In this document: positions 62,003-64,000 of the stretch, in pieces | Layout of the letters: every line of letters starts with the position of its first letter | Numbering within the stretch: the first letter of the stretch is position 1 | DNA from: Dysgonomonas sp. 521 | Lineage (GTDB): Bacteria > Bacteroidota > Bacteroidia > Bacteroidales > Dysgonomonadaceae | Direction: 5' to 3' | Length of the DNA: 64,000 bases | NCBI RefSeq assembly: GCF_010501055.1 | Contig: NZ_QVMO01000004.1 | Coordinates: forward strand, 55,805 to 119,804 | Notes under the pieces: model-generated | What the model saw: only the letters and a program-made list of their open reading frames with translations | What the model was told of the DNA's origin: nothing | Databases searched by the model: none | Translations under genes and position numbers: made by a program

Positions 62003-62655
62003 TATAGTGTAGCTTTTTCTGTTTTCAATTCATTTTCGCATGGTTTCAATGCGTTTATGGTAAACTGTATGACGTATTTTTCATGATTAGCTATCAGTTC
62101 ACTGTAAATATTTGAAGGGATTTCCATTAAGGTCATCGCCAGGTTACTAAACATGAAAGGGAACATACACATCGAAAGTATATTCAATAAGAAATCGGCG
62201 GCAGGGGTCTCCCTGATCGTGCCTTTTTTTATCTCCTCTTCTATGCGCTCCTCTATCTTACTAAAGGAACCATAAGGATTACGCTTTTTAATACGCTGGG
62301 TCAGCCCTTCGGGATTCAGGCTTACCTCATTCAGTATAAACGCTGCTATCTGAGGGTATTCGAAAAGAAGCTCATAGTAGGTGTGTATCCACATTTCTAT
62401 CAGCTCAAAAAACGGAAGGTCTGAATGTATAGTCTCAAATATCCTTTTAGTAAAGATATCGAGGGCATCTTCAAAGATGATCTCAAATAGATTATATTTC
62501 GACTGGAAATAATAATTTACCATTGCCACATTCGTGCCGGAAGCCTTAGCTATATCCCTGACACTGGTGCCTTTGTAGCCGTTTTTTATGAAAAGGATTT
62601 GTGCTTCCTTCAATATCCGTTTCCGGACTTCGGAAGATTCTTCATTGTTAAACAT
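62002..62655 (-). CDS. TetR family transcriptional regulator
   Basis: A 217-residue repressor. It has an N-terminal HTH (RKRILKEAQILFIKNGYKGT, VRDIAKASGTNVAMVNYYFQ) and a larger C-terminal ligand domain. It lies directly upstream of the activase gene and overlaps it by one base (TAATG). Two TAAAC-N4-GTTTA palindromes lie just upstream (62662-62675, 62705-62718) around a consensus-like promoter. That points to self-repression of the whole operon in response to an unknown ligand, perhaps an acyl-CoA or fatty acid. Confidence 0.92.
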   Translation of the reverse strand: MFNNEESSEVRKRILKEAQILFIKNGYKGTSVRDIAKASGTNVAMVNYYFQSKYNLFEIIFEDALDIFTKRIFETIHSDLPFFELIEMWIHTYYELLFEYPQIAAFILNEVSLNPEGLTQRIKKRNPYGSFSKIEERIEEEIKKGTIRETPAADFLLNILSMCMFPFMFSNLAMTLMEIPSNIYSELIANHEKYVIQFTINALKPCENELKTEKATL

Positions 62656-62661
62656 GTGTTC

Positions 62662-62675
62662 TAAACGATTGTTTA
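62662..62675. promoter_or_regulatory. Putative TetR operator O1
   Basis: TAAACGATTGTTTA, a palindrome of TAAAC-N4-GTTTA, covers the expected transcription start of the tetR/activase operon, 7 bases upstream of the TetR ATG. A third, imperfect copy (TAAACATGTGTTCT, 62649-62662) overlaps the start codon. Confidence 0.6.
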
Positions 62676-62680
62676 AGATG

Positions 62681-62711
62681 CAAAAATAGAAAAGAATATC
62701 AAACTAAACAA
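62681..62711 (-). promoter_or_regulatory. Promoter of the tetR/activase operon
   Basis: On the minus strand: -33 TTG (62711-62709), a 20-bp spacer, and -7 TATTTTTG (62688-62681), fitting the Bacteroidota consensus. The -33 box sits inside operator O2, and the start of transcription falls in O1. Confidence 0.6.
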
Positions 62712-62718
62712 GTGTTTA
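62705..62718. promoter_or_regulatory. Putative TetR operator O2
   Basis: TAAACAAGTGTTTA shares the TAAAC-N4-GTTTA palindrome with O1. The centre-to-centre distance to O1 is 43 bases, about four helical turns, so both face the same side of the DNA. Confidence 0.6.
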
Positions 62719-62964
62719 ATGCATCTATAGTGATTTATAGCGTTTTTTAGGTTTTGAAGTCATCTTGACTTTTAACCACAGAATCGCACAAAGCACAGTT
62801 ATATACCTGATTGTCAATTAATTATGTGTTTGTGGTAAATTGTAAACAAATATATTTTTAAAGACAATTATTAACGCTAATCAAGGTTTAAAAGAACACA
62901 GTAGCCTATTGCCCCGAAGGAACCGACTGGAAAACATGTCTCCACAGGAGGCATTTAACTCTCA
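62719..62964. other. Intergenic stretch between kdsB and the TetR promoter
   Basis: About 246 AT-rich bases without a recognised gene. ACCACAGAATCGCACAAAG near 62777 resembles a degraded repeat. No terminator for kdsB was found. Confidence 0.35.
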
Positions 62965-63705
62965 TTATAACAGTCTTATCGCCCTCTCCATATCCTCCGG
63001 CGTATCGATGCCTATTGTTTCCACATCGGTATATCCCACACGGATATGGTAACCGTTCTCTATCCAGCGAAGTTGCTCCAGTGATTCAGCCTTTTCGAGG
63101 GAAGACTGCGGCAGTTGCGTGATTTCCTTCAACACATCCGCGCGATAGGCATACATACCTATATGTTTGTAAAATATATGTTTATCCAGCCATTCGGCAT
63201 GATGAACATCGCGTATATACGGCACAATGGAACGGCTGAAATAGATAGCTTCGTTGTTCTTATTGATAACTACTTTCGGCGAATTAGGATTAAACAGGGT
63301 TTCGAATCCGTCTTCTTTCCTGAAAGGTTTTACAAGAGTTGCCAATTCAACATCCCGGCTATCAAAGCAGTTTTTCAAAGCATCAATCTGTTCCGGTTGT
63401 ATAAAAGGCTCGTCTCCCTGTACGTTTATTATTACATCGAACGATTCCCCTATCCTGGTATATGCTTCCTGTATACGGTCTGTACCGCTACGATGCTCTG
63501 CGGATGTCATTACAACCTTACCTCCGAAGGCGGCCACAGCATCGGATATACGTGTGTCGTCAGTGGCAACCCACACATTATCCACCGCCTTTTGCACTTG
63601 CTCATATACACGTTGTATCATTGGCCTCCCTCCCATATCGGCCAACGGTTTACCCGGAAAACGGGTAGAGGCATATCGTGCCGGAATGATCGCTATAAAC
63701 TTCAT
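62965..63705 (-). CDS. kdsB: 3-deoxy-manno-octulosonate cytidylyltransferase
   Basis: From the start MKFIAIIPARYASTRFPGK the protein has 246 residues; an upstream in-frame ATG would add MYQNNLD. It has the N-terminal nucleotide loop ARYASTRFPGKPL, the VQGDEPFI motif with metal Asp and the C-terminal GIDTPEDMERAI helix. It makes CMP-Kdo for the LPS inner core, complementing the lpx genes 9 kb upstream. A TATTTTTG-type -7 box is at 63731-63724 (minus strand). Confidence 0.97.
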   Translation of the reverse strand: MKFIAIIPARYASTRFPGKPLADMGGRPMIQRVYEQVQKAVDNVWVATDDTRISDAVAAFGGKVVMTSAEHRSGTDRIQEAYTRIGESFDVIINVQGDEPFIQPEQIDALKNCFDSRDVELATLVKPFRKEDGFETLFNPNSPKVVINKNNEAIYFSRSIVPYIRDVHHAEWLDKHIFYKHIGMYAYRADVLKEITQLPQSSLEKAESLEQLRWIENGYHIRVGYTDVETIGIDTPEDMERAIRLL

Positions 63706-64000
63706 GTCTAAATTATTTTGATACAAAAATATGAAATAAGTAACTGTTTAAATTTTATTTGTTCAAATTTTTAGAGATGTTACTAAAAAGTGACAATTGA
63801 AAATCGACGGAGCGAAGCGTAGTCAAATGTGACACTTTTTTCATTACTATTACTTGTTACCTTTTTCCCTCTAACTATATCAAAAGATCTCTTTATAAGT
63901 AATGTAAAGTATTTATTGTAACATTAGTTGTCTAACCCTTCCCCCTTCGGGGACTTCCCTTTATCAAAAGGGAAGAGTGCCTGACGGATCAAACGGCACC
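63706..64000. repeat. Repeat-rich window end
   Basis: From 63737 a family 1 end (TAAGTAACTGTTTAAATTTT) and TTGTTCAAATTTTTAGAG match copy A. AAAAAGTGAC and TGTGACACTTTTTTCATT (63783-63846) match the GTGTCAC repeat near 5436 and 15864. AATGTAAAGTATTTATTGTAAC (from 63901) is the reverse complement of the repeat at 47568, and a C/G-rich pair sits at 63937-63985. No gene was seen. Confidence 0.6.

Noticed and set aside
63296..63306. tRNA T-loop-like TTCGAATCC (also in typA near 49269)
   Set aside because: It is within kdsB coding sequence with no cloverleaf around it.
5436..63985. CRISPR array
   Set aside because: The repeats are dispersed, paired as inverted ends and unequally spaced; there are no regularly spaced direct repeats with unique spacers and no cas genes.

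Overview
The window looks like chromosomal DNA of an anaerobic Bacteroidales bacterium, most likely close to Dysgonomonas or Parabacteroides; the genus is an inference from gene content. The Bacteroidota signs seen directly are an LpxC-FabZ fusion, a fused NuoCD in a complex I operon without NuoEFG, a GldD lipoprotein, a DUF4251-type lipoprotein, a 31-residue AURKAIP1/COX24-type basic protein, and several promoters of the Bacteroidota form TTTG-N19/20-TAnnTTTG. No tRNA, rRNA, CRISPR array, prophage, transposase or SusC/SusD locus was found.

Layout. 1-7.7 kb: the 3' end of dxs, the trkA-trkH potassium uptake pair, a convergent three-gene ABC importer of the SsuABC/NMT1 type, hflX and rplS. 8.1-13.8 kb: a cell-wall cluster with a secreted GH3/serine hydrolase fusion, an overlapping gene of unknown function, a VanX-type D-Ala-D-Ala dipeptidase, a secreted unknown protein, and the remains of a small lipoprotein gene split by a palindromic element. 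14.1-22.6 kb: small secreted and leucine-rich-repeat proteins, psd-pssA for phosphatidylethanolamine, prs, a GH13 amylase, a patatin-like lipase and a rhamnosyltransferase-like protein. 22.7-27.1 kb: RNase G, the COX24-type small protein, an HU protein, mutY and a polyprenyl-linked GT2. 27.2-37.8 kb: a nuoABCDHIJKLMN operon for an 11-function complex I without the NADH-oxidising module. 38.2-46 kb: ExbB/ExbD, an ECF sigma factor with a barrel protein that carries an anti-sigma-like N-terminus, a lipoprotein, a small MscS channel, ssb, gldD and two unknown envelope proteins. 46-54.1 kb: GltD-type glutamate synthase, TypA, and the lpxD-lpxC/fabZ-lpxA lipid A operon. 54.2-64 kb: an LTA-synthase-like sulfatase, an orphan ExbD, an unknown secreted protein, a 1415-residue acyl-CoA dehydratase activase-type protein behind its own TetR regulator, and kdsB.

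Most genes are housekeeping: envelope building (lpxA/C/D, fabZ, kdsB, pssA, psd, LTA-synthase-like enzyme, cell-wall hydrolases), energy conversion (complex I, ExbBD, Trk) and translation or DNA upkeep (rplS, typA, hflX, rng, HU, mutY, ssb). The unusual layer is the intergenic DNA. At least five dispersed repeat families lie between genes. Several have long terminal inverted repeats, two 188-bp relatives lie in the window, and one is nested inside another. They look like non-autonomous mobile elements (MITE-like) whose transposase is elsewhere.

I found no convincing new defence or biosynthetic system. The best candidates for follow-up are the MITE-like families (one splits a lipoprotein gene), the palindromic operators over the promoter of the TetR/activase operon, the sigma-factor/barrel pair, and a Gly-to-Cys change in a TrkH filter loop.
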